Under the pieces are notes generated by a model, which did not search any database, had not been told where the DNA came from, and worked only from the letters and a program-made list of their open reading frames with translations. Positions 23,510 through 31,935 of a stretch of 64,000 nucleotides of DNA are shown here, piece after piece; within the stretch, counting starts at the first letter, position 1, and each line of letters starts with the position of its first letter. The translations under genes were made by a program, and so were the position numbers. The stretch is from Lachnospiraceae bacterium (GTDB lineage: Bacteria > Bacillota > Clostridia > Lachnospirales > Lachnospiraceae): the NCBI GenBank assembly GCA_900751995.1, contig CAADTP010000023.1:1-64000 (forward strand), given 5' to 3'.

Positions 23510-24232
23510 ATGGATATACACGATATTCATAACATCAGCACCAACTGCACACGGACTGAATTTGTAGGGACCGCAGTCCTTGACACAATCGGACTCGTGA
23601 TCTCCGGAGTTGATGATTCTCTGCTTAAAGAGATGAACGTAGGTACCCAATACCACTGTCTGGGGCTTTTCAGTTCCCGAACAGGCGCTGCCGGCCAGAT
23701 CACAGCTATTGACGATGCAGTAAAAGCCACAAATACAGAAGTCCTTTCCATTGAACTTCCAAGAGACACCAAGGGCTGGGGCGGTCATGGAAACTATATC
23801 GTCCTTGGCGGAAATGATGTATCCGACGTGCGTCACGCCATTTCTCTGGCTCTGGAACTGACTAACAAATATGCAGGTGAGGTCTACATCAGCGAATCCG
23901 GCCACCTGGAGTTTGCTTTTTCCGCAAGTGCAGGTCCTGCTATCCATAAAGCCTTCGGCACACCTCTGGGTGAAGCATTTGGTTTCATGGCAGGTTCTCC
24001 GGCTGCTATCGGTCTTGTGATGGCAGATAATGCCGTGAAATCCGCAGCAGTATCCATTACACAATATATGACTCCGAATATCGGTACCAGTCATTCCAAT
24101 GAAGTGATCATCGCCATCTCCGGTGATGCCAGTGCTGTAAAAGCTGCTGTACTGGAAGGCCGTCAGACAGGCCTTGAGCTTCTCATCGGTATGGGAACCT
24201 ATCCGGAGATCCCGGGTACGCCGTATCTGTAA
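23510..24232 (+). CDS. pduB: Bacterial microcompartment shell protein, PduB-like (tandem BMC)
   Basis: About 240 residues. Blocks typical of PduB trimers are visible: EFVGTAVLDTIGLVI, GLFSSRTGAAGQI, AVKATNTEVLSIELPRDTKG, a GHLEFAF stretch, IGLVMADNAVKSA and GTSHSNEVIIAISGD. These proteins form shell tiles with a central pore in propanediol or ethanolamine microcompartments. No other shell gene, aldehyde dehydrogenase or diol dehydratase is in the window, so it stands alone here. ATG 23510 is nine bases after AGGGGGA; the in-frame ATG 23477 lacks a site. It ends at a strong hairpin. Confidence 0.87.
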   Translation: MDIHDIHNISTNCTRTEFVGTAVLDTIGLVISGVDDSLLKEMNVGTQYHCLGLFSSRTGAAGQITAIDDAVKATNTEVLSIELPRDTKGWGGHGNYIVLGGNDVSDVRHAISLALELTNKYAGEVYISESGHLEFAFSASAGPAIHKAFGTPLGEAFGFMAGSPAAIGLVMADNAVKSAAVSITQYMTPNIGTSHSNEVIIAISGDASAVKAAVLEGRQTGLELLIGMGTYPEIPGTPYL

Positions 24233-24311
24233 AATCTCCGGATTGCAGGAAATTTGTGAATTTCCACACACTACACTTCACGAAACACATATCTGCGTCA
24301 TGCATACAAAA

Positions 24312-24351
24312 ACAGCGCTGCAAGGATCAGCATACGATCCTGCAGCGCTGT
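24312..24351. terminator. Bidirectional terminator between pduB-like and 3D-domain genes
   Basis: ACAGCGCTGCAAGGATC pairs with GATCCTGCAGCGCTGT (one bulged A). T-rich tails on both sides (plus ATTTCTCTT, minus TTTTTGT) allow it to end both convergent genes. Confidence 0.85.
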
Positions 24352-24387
24352 ATTTCTCTTAAATATTCTCCTCTGGATTTTTCCGGA

Positions 24388-25776
24388 TCAGCCCACCTGA
24401 TATACATCTGCAGACTGAAGTCCGAAGCTTAATGCCTCAGAATGGCTTCCACAATAGATATCCACATGTCCGTAAGGAGTTCCCAGATCCTCTACCGTAT
24501 AAACAGTGCCATTGATCAGAAGCTTGGTCCCAAACGGAACACCTGCCATAGCAACGGTACGTCCTGCTGTCGGAACTGTTCCGCTGGCTGTAAGATTGCC
24601 GGCTGTACCGCAGCACTGTGCACAGTTGCAGTATGCAGTCAGTGTAAAGTTTCCAAGATATGTTCCCTGACTGGAAGAACCGGAATCGGACGTATCCGCA
24701 GAGGCATCTTCCGTCTCCTCGGAAGCTGTCTCATCATTGGAAACCTCCTCAGAAACCTCCTCCTGGGAGCTGTCCTCGGAAACATCTTCGGAACTTCCGG
24801 ACTGTACATCATCCGCTTCCTCTTCCTCCTCTACAACAATGTCTGTACTTGTAGAGCTACTGGAAGACTCGGTTGTATCCTCCTCCGGATCATAGCCGTA
24901 ATCATCGTCAGAATCAGCCTCTTCACTGTCCTCGTTATCCTGATCGGCTTCTTCCTGGGCTGCCGCTTCTGCTGCTTGTCTCTCAGCCTCTGCTGCCGCT
25001 TCAGCCTTAGCTTTCTCTTCTGCAGCCTTCTCCGCCTCTGCCTGCTGTACCAGAGCGGTAATACTGCTGTCTGCATTACTGATATCTGCCATCAGCTGCT
25101 GAGCCTCTTCCTGGCTGGCGCTGATCTGGTTTACATAAGAGTTAATATCATCGCTTGTGCTGGAAGCCATGGACTGCACTTCCTGCTGTTTGGCTGCACG
25201 CTCCGTCATCAGATCATCGATCTCTGCGGACTCCGTCTCAACCTTTTTCTCATTCTCCTGGATATTCTTCTGAAGACTCACATATTTATCTAGCATGTCT
25301 CTGTCGTATGTAGAAATCTGGATCGCATTCTCCGCGCGATTGAGAAATTCTGCAAGGCTTTCGGAAGAAAGCAGTGTCTCCAGTGCGGAAGTTCCGGCAT
25401 TTTCATACATATATGCGATTCGAAGCTTCATGGATTCATACTGATCTGCAGAAGCTTTCTTTGCTTTTTTCAGTTCTTTTTTTACTTTATTTAATTCATC
25501 TTCCTTCTCAGCAGCCTGGATGCTAAGCTCAGAAATGCTGTTGGTAAGATCCTCATACTGTGCGTTTAAATCAGCCAGATAGCTCTCCAGCTCCTGCTTC
25601 TTGCTCTCCAGTGTGCCGATGCTGCTCTGTACCTGCGCAAGACCCTCCTCAGCGGCCTGTTTCTCCGCCTGTGCCTCTGCGATCGCAGCGTCTGTACCTG
25701 ATGCATATACGGTGCTTCCCATGGAAAGGGTCAGCATACCTGTAAGCAGTAATGTGAAAACTTTTCTATTCTTCAT
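24388..25776 (-). CDS. Secreted coiled-coil protein with C-terminal 3D domain (cell-wall enzyme)
   Basis: About 462 residues. Signal peptide 1-26 (cleavage after TVYAS region). Residues about 30-250 are a long coiled coil of the PcsB/CwlO type, which regulates cell-wall hydrolases. A strongly acidic Ser/Glu/Asp linker follows. The C-terminal 85 residues form a 3D domain: FTLTAYCNCAQCCGT, then GTVPTAGRTVAMA and VEDLGTPYGHVDIYCGSHSEA with the conserved aspartates; this fold is found in lytic transglycosylase-like proteins (MltA, YabE/YocH). ATG 25776 has an AAGGTG site; the earlier in-frame Met is not needed. Confidence 0.88.
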   Translation of the reverse strand: MKNRKVFTLLLTGMLTLSMGSTVYASGTDAAIAEAQAEKQAAEEGLAQVQSSIGTLESKKQELESYLADLNAQYEDLTNSISELSIQAAEKEDELNKVKKELKKAKKASADQYESMKLRIAYMYENAGTSALETLLSSESLAEFLNRAENAIQISTYDRDMLDKYVSLQKNIQENEKKVETESAEIDDLMTERAAKQQEVQSMASSTSDDINSYVNQISASQEEAQQLMADISNADSSITALVQQAEAEKAAEEKAKAEAAAEAERQAAEAAAQEEADQDNEDSEEADSDDDYGYDPEEDTTESSSSSTSTDIVVEEEEEADDVQSGSSEDVSEDSSQEEVSEEVSNDETASEETEDASADTSDSGSSSQGTYLGNFTLTAYCNCAQCCGTAGNLTASGTVPTAGRTVAMAGVPFGTKLLINGTVYTVEDLGTPYGHVDIYCGSHSEALSFGLQSADVYQVG

Positions 25777-25920
25777 ATAAACACCTTTCGTCCTTTCATG
25801 GATTCTAGTATAACACATTTTTCATAAAAAGCAATAATTTTATTTTATTTCTGTAACAAATACGTAATAATTTAAATTTTTATGAACTGAAAAGCGTTTT
25901 TTTTGTTTTCCGGAGCACAA

Positions 25921-25964
25921 AAAAACTGCCCTCTCACAGATTTATCTGTAAAACGGCAGTTTTT
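25921..25964 (-). terminator. Terminator downstream of spoVG
   Basis: AAAAACTGCC pairs with GGCAGTTTTT, with a second pairing ACAGAT/ATCTGT inside. On the minus strand the stem is followed by TTTTTTTG. Confidence 0.85.
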
Positions 25965-26042
25965 ATTCTATGCTGTTTCAATCCAAAGATCATCAGCTAC
26001 GAGAATACTTCTCTGATGTAATCCCCCCTGAAGCTGCTTCTC

Positions 26043-26339
26043 TTACTCCGCAGCCTCCATAAGAACCTCATTCTCAGCTTCCTCAGCCATTACTTCCTGA
26101 TACTTGTCCAGGATGATCGTCTGGATCTGCTCTCTTGTTGCTGAATTGATCGGATGTGCGATGTCACGATATTCACCGTCGCTTGCCTTACGGCTTGGCA
26201 TTGCGATGAACAGCCCCTTCTCGCCTTCGATCACCTTGATGTCATGTACCACAAACTCATCATCTATTGTGACAGACACAACGGCCTTCATTTTCCCTTC
26301 TTTTGCTACCTTCCTCACACGTACATCTGTAATATTCAT
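26043..26339 (-). CDS. spoVG: Septation/sporulation regulator SpoVG
   Basis: 98 residues, matching SpoVG over its full length: MNITDVRVRKVAKEGKMKA, an FVVHDIKVIEG block, FIAMPSRK and YRDIAHPIN. It is a small RNA/DNA-binding global regulator of septation, sporulation and surface traits. The last residues (EAENEVLMEAAE) are an acidic tail. 57 bp separate it from the end of glgD on the same strand; it may also have its own promoter. Confidence 0.97.
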   Translation of the reverse strand: MNITDVRVRKVAKEGKMKAVVSVTIDDEFVVHDIKVIEGEKGLFIAMPSRKASDGEYRDIAHPINSATREQIQTIILDKYQEVMAEEAENEVLMEAAE

Positions 26340-26396
26340 TGCTACTTGCCCCTTTCATTTCGCTAACCGTATCTGCGGAAAACTGATCTTCCGCAT

Positions 26397-27518
26397 TTAT
26401 AATACGTAGCGTTCGTTTTTCTCTACGACGATCTTCACTTCTCCTTCTTCGCCGCAGTAATATGAATTTGCCCGGATGGTATCCCGGCTCTCAACAATGC
26501 AATTCTCAATATGCGTATTATCTCCAAGATATACGTCATTAAGGATCACAGAGTTTTTGATCACACAGTTATTTCCTACAAATACATCACGGAACAGAAC
26601 AGAATTCTCCACAGTTCCGTTGATGATACATCCGCTGGACACCAGACTGTTCTTCACAGTTGCACCCGGATTGTACTTAGCAGGAGGTACATCTGCGATC
26701 TTGGTTTTGATCGCCGGCTCCTGTTTGAAGAAATAGTTCCGGATCTCCGGTTTCAGGAAATCCATATTTGTCTGATAATAAGCCTCTGCAGTAGAGATAT
26801 TATTCCAGTAGTTATCGATCTTATATCCGTAAATCCTCTTCAGATTTTTGTAACGGATAAGAATATCATTTACAAAATCATGCCTTCCTTCCTGGGCAGC
26901 ACGCTCGATCAGTTCGATCAGCTGCCTTCTTCGGATGACATAGATACCAGTAGATACCGTATTATAGGAGGAAACGATCGGTTTCTCCTCAAATTCCTCG
27001 ATCCGACAGTCCTCATTCATGCGAAGAACACCAAATCTCTCAACCTGGCTCTGATCCTTGCATGTAGTACATACAACGGTAACATCTGCCCGCTTTGCGA
27101 TATGATACTCCAGGACTTTATTGTAATCCAGCTTGTAGATTCCATCGCCGGAAGCGATCACCGCATAGGGTTCATGACTGTTCTTTAAAAAGCTCAGGTT
27201 CTGATAGATCGCATCTGCAGTACCCTGATACCATAAGCTGTTATCTCTGGTAATGGTTGGAGTAAAGACATAAAGTCCTCCCTGTTTTCTTCCGAAATCC
27301 CACCATTTAGATGAACTTAAATGCTCATTAAGGGAACGGGCATTATACTGTGTCAGCACAGCAACCTTCTGGATATGTGAATTTGCCATGTTGCTGAGGG
27401 CAAAGTCGATCGCGCGGTAACTTCCTGCAATAGGCATTGCCGCGATTGCTCTTTTGTTTGATAATTCTCTCATGCGGTTATTATTACCGCCTGCCAAAAT
27501 AATACCTATCGCTCTCAT
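26397..27518 (-). CDS. glgD: Glucose-1-phosphate adenylyltransferase subunit GlgD
   Basis: 373 residues. N-terminal nucleotidyltransferase domain (IILAGGNNNRMRELSNKRA, with the normal GGxGxRL loop changed to GGNNNRM) and a C-terminal left-handed beta-helix with hexapeptide repeats (PGATVKNSLVSSGCIING). GlgD is the altered, mainly regulatory partner of GlgC in Firmicutes. Its start overlaps the end of glgC by 4 bp, so the two subunits are made together. Confidence 0.96.
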   Translation of the reverse strand: MRAIGIILAGGNNNRMRELSNKRAIAAMPIAGSYRAIDFALSNMANSHIQKVAVLTQYNARSLNEHLSSSKWWDFGRKQGGLYVFTPTITRDNSLWYQGTADAIYQNLSFLKNSHEPYAVIASGDGIYKLDYNKVLEYHIAKRADVTVVCTTCKDQSQVERFGVLRMNEDCRIEEFEEKPIVSSYNTVSTGIYVIRRRQLIELIERAAQEGRHDFVNDILIRYKNLKRIYGYKIDNYWNNISTAEAYYQTNMDFLKPEIRNYFFKQEPAIKTKIADVPPAKYNPGATVKNSLVSSGCIINGTVENSVLFRDVFVGNNCVIKNSVILNDVYLGDNTHIENCIVESRDTIRANSYYCGEEGEVKIVVEKNERYVL

Positions 27519-28792
27519 TCTTTCCCACCGTCCTTTGCTGCAATTACCTGGCCGGCTGCCAGTTCTCCGTCAGGGTAGTCTTCTTTTGTTGTAACACCGG
27601 CGATAGCGGTATTCTTACCGATTTTGACACTGTCCGGAATCACGCTGTTTTCGCCGATAGCCACAAGTCCAAAGGAATATACAGCCGGTTTCAGAACATT
27701 CGGTACCTCCTCGCCGCATCCGATCACAACATTATTTCCGATGACAACATCTTCTGCCACGATGGCTTTATCCATAACAACGTTCTCACCAACTGCTGTA
27801 TTCTTCATGATAATAGAATCACGGATCACACTGCCCTTGCCGATGATAACATTCGGACCGATCACTGAATTATGTACTTCACCATAGATTTCTGTTCCCT
27901 CACCGATGATACACTTGTCCACAACTGCATCTGCGGAAATATACTGTGGCGGGATCACATCTCCCTTGGTGTAGATCCTCCAGAATTCCTCATAAAGATT
28001 AAACTCCGGAATGATATCGATCAGCTCCATATTTGCTTCCCAGTAAGAACCAAGAGTTCCTACATCTTTCCAGTAGCCGTTATACTCATAAGCAAAAAGG
28101 CGCTGCCCCTTCTCTTTACAGTACGGAAGGATATGTTTACCGAAGTCACAGCCATTCTGATCCTTCAGGGCGATCAGTGCTTCCTTCAGAACCGGCCATG
28201 AGAAAATATAGATACCCATGGATGCAAGATTGCTGCTTGGATGCTCCGGCTTCTCCTCAAACTCAGTAATACGGCTGCTCTCATCAGTAACCATAATACC
28301 AAAACGGCTGGCTTCCTCAATGGGAACCGGCATACACGCGATCGTAATATCTGCCTTGTTCGCCTTGTGGAAATCCAGCATCACTTCGTAATCCATCTTA
28401 TAGATATGGTCACCGGAAAGGATCAGTACATAATCCGGGTTATACTGCTCCATATAAGCCAGATTCTGATAGATCGCATTGGCAGTTCCTGTGTACCATT
28501 CACTGCTTGTGCTCTTCTCATACGGAGGAAGGACTGTGACACCGCCTTCATTGCGGTCAAGATCCCACGGAATACCGATACCGATATGTGTATTCAGGCG
28601 GAGAGGCTGGTACTGTGTCAGCACACCCACCGTGTCAATTCCCGAGTTAATACAATTGCTCAGTGGAAAATCGATGATACGATATTTACCACCAAAAGCG
28701 ACTGCCGGCTTTGCAACCTTTTCTGTCAAAACTCCTAACCTGCTGCCTTGCCCACCGGCCAAGAGCATGGCAATCATCTCTTTCTTAATCAT
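27515..28792 (-). CDS. glgC: Glucose-1-phosphate adenylyltransferase, catalytic subunit GlgC
   Basis: 425 residues. Catalytic loop AMLLAGGQGSRLGVLT with intact GGxGxRL, IDFPLSNCINSGI, the YTGTANAIYQN and ILSGDHIYKMDY blocks, FEEKPEHP, then a C-terminal beta-helix. It makes ADP-glucose from ATP and glucose-1-phosphate for glycogen synthesis. First gene of glgC-glgD, with a clear promoter. The rest of the glycogen pathway is not in the window. Confidence 0.97.
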   Translation of the reverse strand: MIKKEMIAMLLAGGQGSRLGVLTEKVAKPAVAFGGKYRIIDFPLSNCINSGIDTVGVLTQYQPLRLNTHIGIGIPWDLDRNEGGVTVLPPYEKSTSSEWYTGTANAIYQNLAYMEQYNPDYVLILSGDHIYKMDYEVMLDFHKANKADITIACMPVPIEEASRFGIMVTDESSRITEFEEKPEHPSSNLASMGIYIFSWPVLKEALIALKDQNGCDFGKHILPYCKEKGQRLFAYEYNGYWKDVGTLGSYWEANMELIDIIPEFNLYEEFWRIYTKGDVIPPQYISADAVVDKCIIGEGTEIYGEVHNSVIGPNVIIGKGSVIRDSIIMKNTAVGENVVMDKAIVAEDVVIGNNVVIGCGEEVPNVLKPAVYSFGLVAIGENSVIPDSVKIGKNTAIAGVTTKEDYPDGELAAGQVIAAKDGGKE

Positions 28793-28823
28793 GCGATCAC
28801 CTCTTGTATGTTATGATTATTCC

Positions 28824-28852
28824 ATTATAGCATACTTTACTGTATTAGTGAA
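28824..28852 (-). promoter_or_regulatory. Promoter of glgC-glgD
   Basis: Minus-strand TTCACT (28847-28852), 17-bp spacer, TATAAT (28824-28829), 32 bp before the glgC start codon. The remaining bases of the 313-bp divergent gap to murC are AT-rich and show no gene. Confidence 0.75.
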
Positions 28853-29027
28853 CATTTTTTACAATTATTTTAGCTGTATTTTACTTTTTTTATCGCTATT
28901 GTATATTATAAATTGGTAAGACTCATCATTTTTTTCATTCCTCTGGTAATTTTCAACATTTTTCGATGTTATTTTCTGGTTACTTTTATATTCCGGAAAA
29001 AACCGCTTTTTTAGCCAAAAGAACCAC

Positions 29028-29056
29028 TTTTCAATTGTTTCTGTTGGCGTTATAAT
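29028..29056 (+). promoter_or_regulatory. Probable promoter of murC
   Basis: TATAAT at 29051-29056 with a weak -35 TTTTCA (29028-29033) at 17 bp. An AAGGAG ribosome site precedes the ATG at 29106. Confidence 0.5.
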
Positions 29057-29105
29057 AAAACAAACAAAAGAGCTACGAAAATAACATATATATAAGGAGA
29101 TTATT

Positions 29106-30485
29106 ATGTATCAGATAGACTTTCATAAACCGCTCCATATTCATTTCATCGGGATCGGAGGCATCAGCATGAGCGGCCTTGCCGAGATCCTTCTGGAAGA
29201 AAATTTCCGGATTTCCGGTTCCGATGCCAAATCCAGCCCGCTGACCCGCACACTGGAAGAACGTGGCGCTGTGATCTATTACGGACAGCGCGCTTCCAAC
29301 ATCAAGGATGATGTAGATGTGGTTGTCTATACAGCAGCGATCCACCCGGACAACCCGGAATTTGCCTGTGCGAAAGAAAAAGGGCTTCCAATGCTCACCC
29401 GCGCAGAGCTTCTGGGACAGATCATGCGGAACTACGATACACCGATCGCAATTTCCGGAACCCACGGAAAAACCACTACTACTTCCATGGTTTCCCATAT
29501 CCTTCTTGAGGGTGACTGTGATCCTACCATCAGTGTTGGCGGAATCCTTCCTGCTATCCACGGAAACATCCGCGTTGGAAATTCTGAGACCTTTATCACA
29601 GAGGCATGCGAATACACCAACAGCTTTTTAAGCTTCTTCCCTAAGATCAGTGTGATCCTGAACATGGATGCCGATCATCTGGATTTCTTCAAGGACATCG
29701 ATGACATCCGCCATTCCTTCCGGAAATTTGCAGAGCTTCTCCCTGCTGACGGTACTCTGATCATCAACGCCGACACACCGGAGTATGAGACGATCACCCA
29801 GGAGCTTCCATGCAATGTTCTTACCTATGGTCTGGAGCACGATGCCGATTACACCGCAGCAGACATTACCTGGGATAAATACGGACATCCTTCCTTCTCC
29901 GTTCTCTTCCGGGGCAAAAAGATCGGCAGCTATTATCTGCGTGTACCGGGTATCCACAACGTATCCAATGCACTGGCCGCCATTGCCGTAGGACGCCTTC
30001 TGGACCTTCCGGATGATGTGATCGTCAAAGGTCTCGGAAGCTTTACCGGTACAGACCGTCGTTTCCAGTATAAAGGTGAGATCGGCGGTATCACCATCAT
30101 TGATGATTACGCGCATCATCCAACCGAGATCGAGGCAACCCTTCATGCTGCAAAGAATTATCCGCATCAGAAGGTATGGTGTGTATTCCAGCCTCATACC
30201 TACACACGTACCAAAGCTCTTCTTCCGGAATTTGCAAAAGCGCTGACTCTGGCCGATCATGTTGTACTGGCTGATATTTATGCCGCACGTGAAACAGACA
30301 ATCTTGGTATTTCTTCCCAGGATCTCCAGAAACAGATCCAGGAACTTGGAACCCCCTGCGAATATTTCCCGACTTTTGATGAGATCGAGAGCTTCCTCTT
30401 AAAAAGTTGTGCACATGGTGATTTGTTGATAACTATGGGCGCCGGAGACGTTGTAAATATTGGAGAACACCTTCTCGGAAAATAA
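29106..30485 (+). CDS. murC: UDP-N-acetylmuramate--L-alanine ligase
   Basis: 459 residues with the three Mur ligase domains: Rossmann N-terminal domain (HFIGIGGISMSGLAEI), ATP-binding central domain (ISGTHGKTTTTS, EACEYTNSF) and C-terminal domain (RRFQYKGEIGG, DDYAHHPTEI). It adds L-alanine to UDP-MurNAc, the first peptide step of peptidoglycan precursor synthesis in the cytoplasm. It stands alone, outside a dcw cluster, and ends at a hairpin embedded in DnaA boxes. Confidence 0.98.
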   Translation: MYQIDFHKPLHIHFIGIGGISMSGLAEILLEENFRISGSDAKSSPLTRTLEERGAVIYYGQRASNIKDDVDVVVYTAAIHPDNPEFACAKEKGLPMLTRAELLGQIMRNYDTPIAISGTHGKTTTTSMVSHILLEGDCDPTISVGGILPAIHGNIRVGNSETFITEACEYTNSFLSFFPKISVILNMDADHLDFFKDIDDIRHSFRKFAELLPADGTLIINADTPEYETITQELPCNVLTYGLEHDADYTAADITWDKYGHPSFSVLFRGKKIGSYYLRVPGIHNVSNALAAIAVGRLLDLPDDVIVKGLGSFTGTDRRFQYKGEIGGITIIDDYAHHPTEIEATLHAAKNYPHQKVWCVFQPHTYTRTKALLPEFAKALTLADHVVLADIYAARETDNLGISSQDLQKQIQELGTPCEYFPTFDEIESFLLKSCAHGDLLITMGAGDVVNIGEHLLGK

Positions 30486-30678
30486 TTATCCACATTATCC
30501 ACATGCTTATGCACATTTCAAACGTGCCTGGCATGTGGATTTTTTTGTGTATAACCTACTTGACATAATTCAACAGCCAAATTCAACAAATACCGCATTT
30601 TTCTTACAAAATTAAGGTTTTTGTTAGTTGCTGATAATGTTATCCTCAAAGTTTTCCACACTATCCACATTTTCCACA
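30486..30678. promoter_or_regulatory. Cluster of DnaA boxes between murC and dnaD
   Basis: Perfect matches to TTATNCACA: TTATCCACA at 30486-30494 and 30495-30503, TTATGCACA at 30507-30515, and on the other strand TGTGTATAA at 30546-30554. One-mismatch copies: TTATCCTCA 30640-30648, TTTTCCACA 30652-30660, CTATCCACA 30661-30669, TTTTCCACA 30670-30678. Between the two groups the DNA is AT-rich. The block lies 37 bp before the -35 box of the dnaD-dnaC-prs operon. Confidence 0.85.
30497..30546 (+). terminator. Terminator of murC
   Basis: ATCCACATGC (30497-30506) pairs with GCATGTGGAT (30531-30540), followed by TTTTTT. Its left arm shares bases with two DnaA boxes. Confidence 0.8.
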
Positions 30679-30714
30679 TGGAAATTGGTGCACAACTTCT
30701 GTGAAAATAGACTA

Positions 30715-30743
30715 TTCTCAAGTAAAAGCGGTTGTGCTATAAT
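30715..30743 (+). promoter_or_regulatory. Promoter of dnaD-dnaC-prs
   Basis: TTCTCA (30715-30720), 17-bp spacer, TATAAT (30738-30743); leader of about 65 bases to ATG 30816, with AAAGGGAG before it. Confidence 0.65.
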
Positions 30744-30815
30744 CCTTTTTAGCATGGCGGACTTCGGGATATCACCTGAAATATCTGCTGTATTTTAGAA
30801 AGGGAGCTGCTGATC

Positions 30816-31913
30816 ATGAGCCTGATTTCACTTCAGAATTCCTCTGAACTGGAGGTAACGATTCTTTCCAATCGCTTTATTGACAATTTCATGCCTCGTG
30901 CCAACGGGGAGTTCGTAAAGGTATATATCTACCTTCTCCGGATGGTATCTGCCGCTCCTTCTTCTTTCAGCCTGGAGCATATGGCAGACAGCCTTTTCTG
31001 CACGGAAAGAGATATTTCCCGTGCGCTGAAATACTGGGAAGGTGAGAAACTGATCGCATTAACCTATACTGCAGATCAGAAGCTTTCCGGGATCACTTTG
31101 CTGGAACCCTTTGCGGATACCGGTCATAGAGAGAGCAGCGCTTCCGTGGATACTTTCACCGGTTCCGGCAATTCTGCTTCCGTTTCCGGGAACACGGATC
31201 CGGGAGTCCCAAGCTCCGCTGATTACATTCTCAGTCTCACTCCTGACCGGATCAGAGAACTTAAGCAAAACGAAGAGATCAGTCAGCTTCTCTATATCAC
31301 AGAGCAGTATCTGACCAAAACACTGACGCCTACAGAAATGCAGAAGATCCTTTTTTTCTATGATGAACTCCATATGTCTGCGGATCTCATCGAATATCTG
31401 GTGGAATACTGTGTTTCCAGAGGCCGCAAGAGTATGCGTTATATTGAAACTGTTGCACTCGCCTGGGCAAAAGACGGCATCACCACCGTCGAGATGGCCC
31501 GGGATGCCAGCTCCCGTTTTTCCAAGGATTATTACACGATCCTGAAGGCTATGGGGATCAGCGGCCGCAATCCTGTTGATAACGAGATCACTTACATTGA
31601 TACCTGGCGCAAGACCTACGGTTTTGATCTGGAGCTGATCCAGGAAGCCTGCAGCCGTACTGTCCTTTCCACCGGACAGCCCAGTTTCCAATATGCAGAT
31701 AAGATCCTCTCCGGCTGGAAAAAGAAAAACGTACATACGCTGGAGGATATCCGGCTTCTGGATGCCGCACACAAAAAACGCCAGCTTGAGAAATCCGTTT
31801 CCAGGAAGAAGCAGCCCCAGACTCAACCTCAGAATAGCAACCGCTTCAATAATTTCCACCAGCGTGATTATGATTTTGCGGAATATGAGAAACGTCTTTT
31901 AAATAATCAGTAA
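30816..31913 (+). CDS. dnaD: DnaD domain replication protein
   Basis: 365 residues. N-terminal winged-helix domain (NGEFVKVYIYLLRMV...LFCTERDISRALKYWE) and two consecutive DnaD_DnaB-type helical domains (about 180-245 with YLTKTLTPTEMQKILFFYD; about 250-315 with TTVEMARDAS and the downstream WRKTYGFD), followed by a basic Gln-rich tail. In Firmicutes DnaD-like proteins help load the replicative helicase at origins and at stalled forks. It is first in an operon with the helicase loader. Confidence 0.92.
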   Translation: MSLISLQNSSELEVTILSNRFIDNFMPRANGEFVKVYIYLLRMVSAAPSSFSLEHMADSLFCTERDISRALKYWEGEKLIALTYTADQKLSGITLLEPFADTGHRESSASVDTFTGSGNSASVSGNTDPGVPSSADYILSLTPDRIRELKQNEEISQLLYITEQYLTKTLTPTEMQKILFFYDELHMSADLIEYLVEYCVSRGRKSMRYIETVALAWAKDGITTVEMARDASSRFSKDYYTILKAMGISGRNPVDNEITYIDTWRKTYGFDLELIQEACSRTVLSTGQPSFQYADKILSGWKKKNVHTLEDIRLLDAAHKKRQLEKSVSRKKQPQTQPQNSNRFNNFHQRDYDFAEYEKRLLNNQ

Positions 31914-31935
31914 CAGAACCTGGAAGGAGCGCTTT

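Noticed and set aside
30486..30740. Chromosomal origin oriC
   Set aside because: DnaA boxes are present but dnaA, dnaN and a flip of strand bias are missing; kept as a regulatory cluster only.
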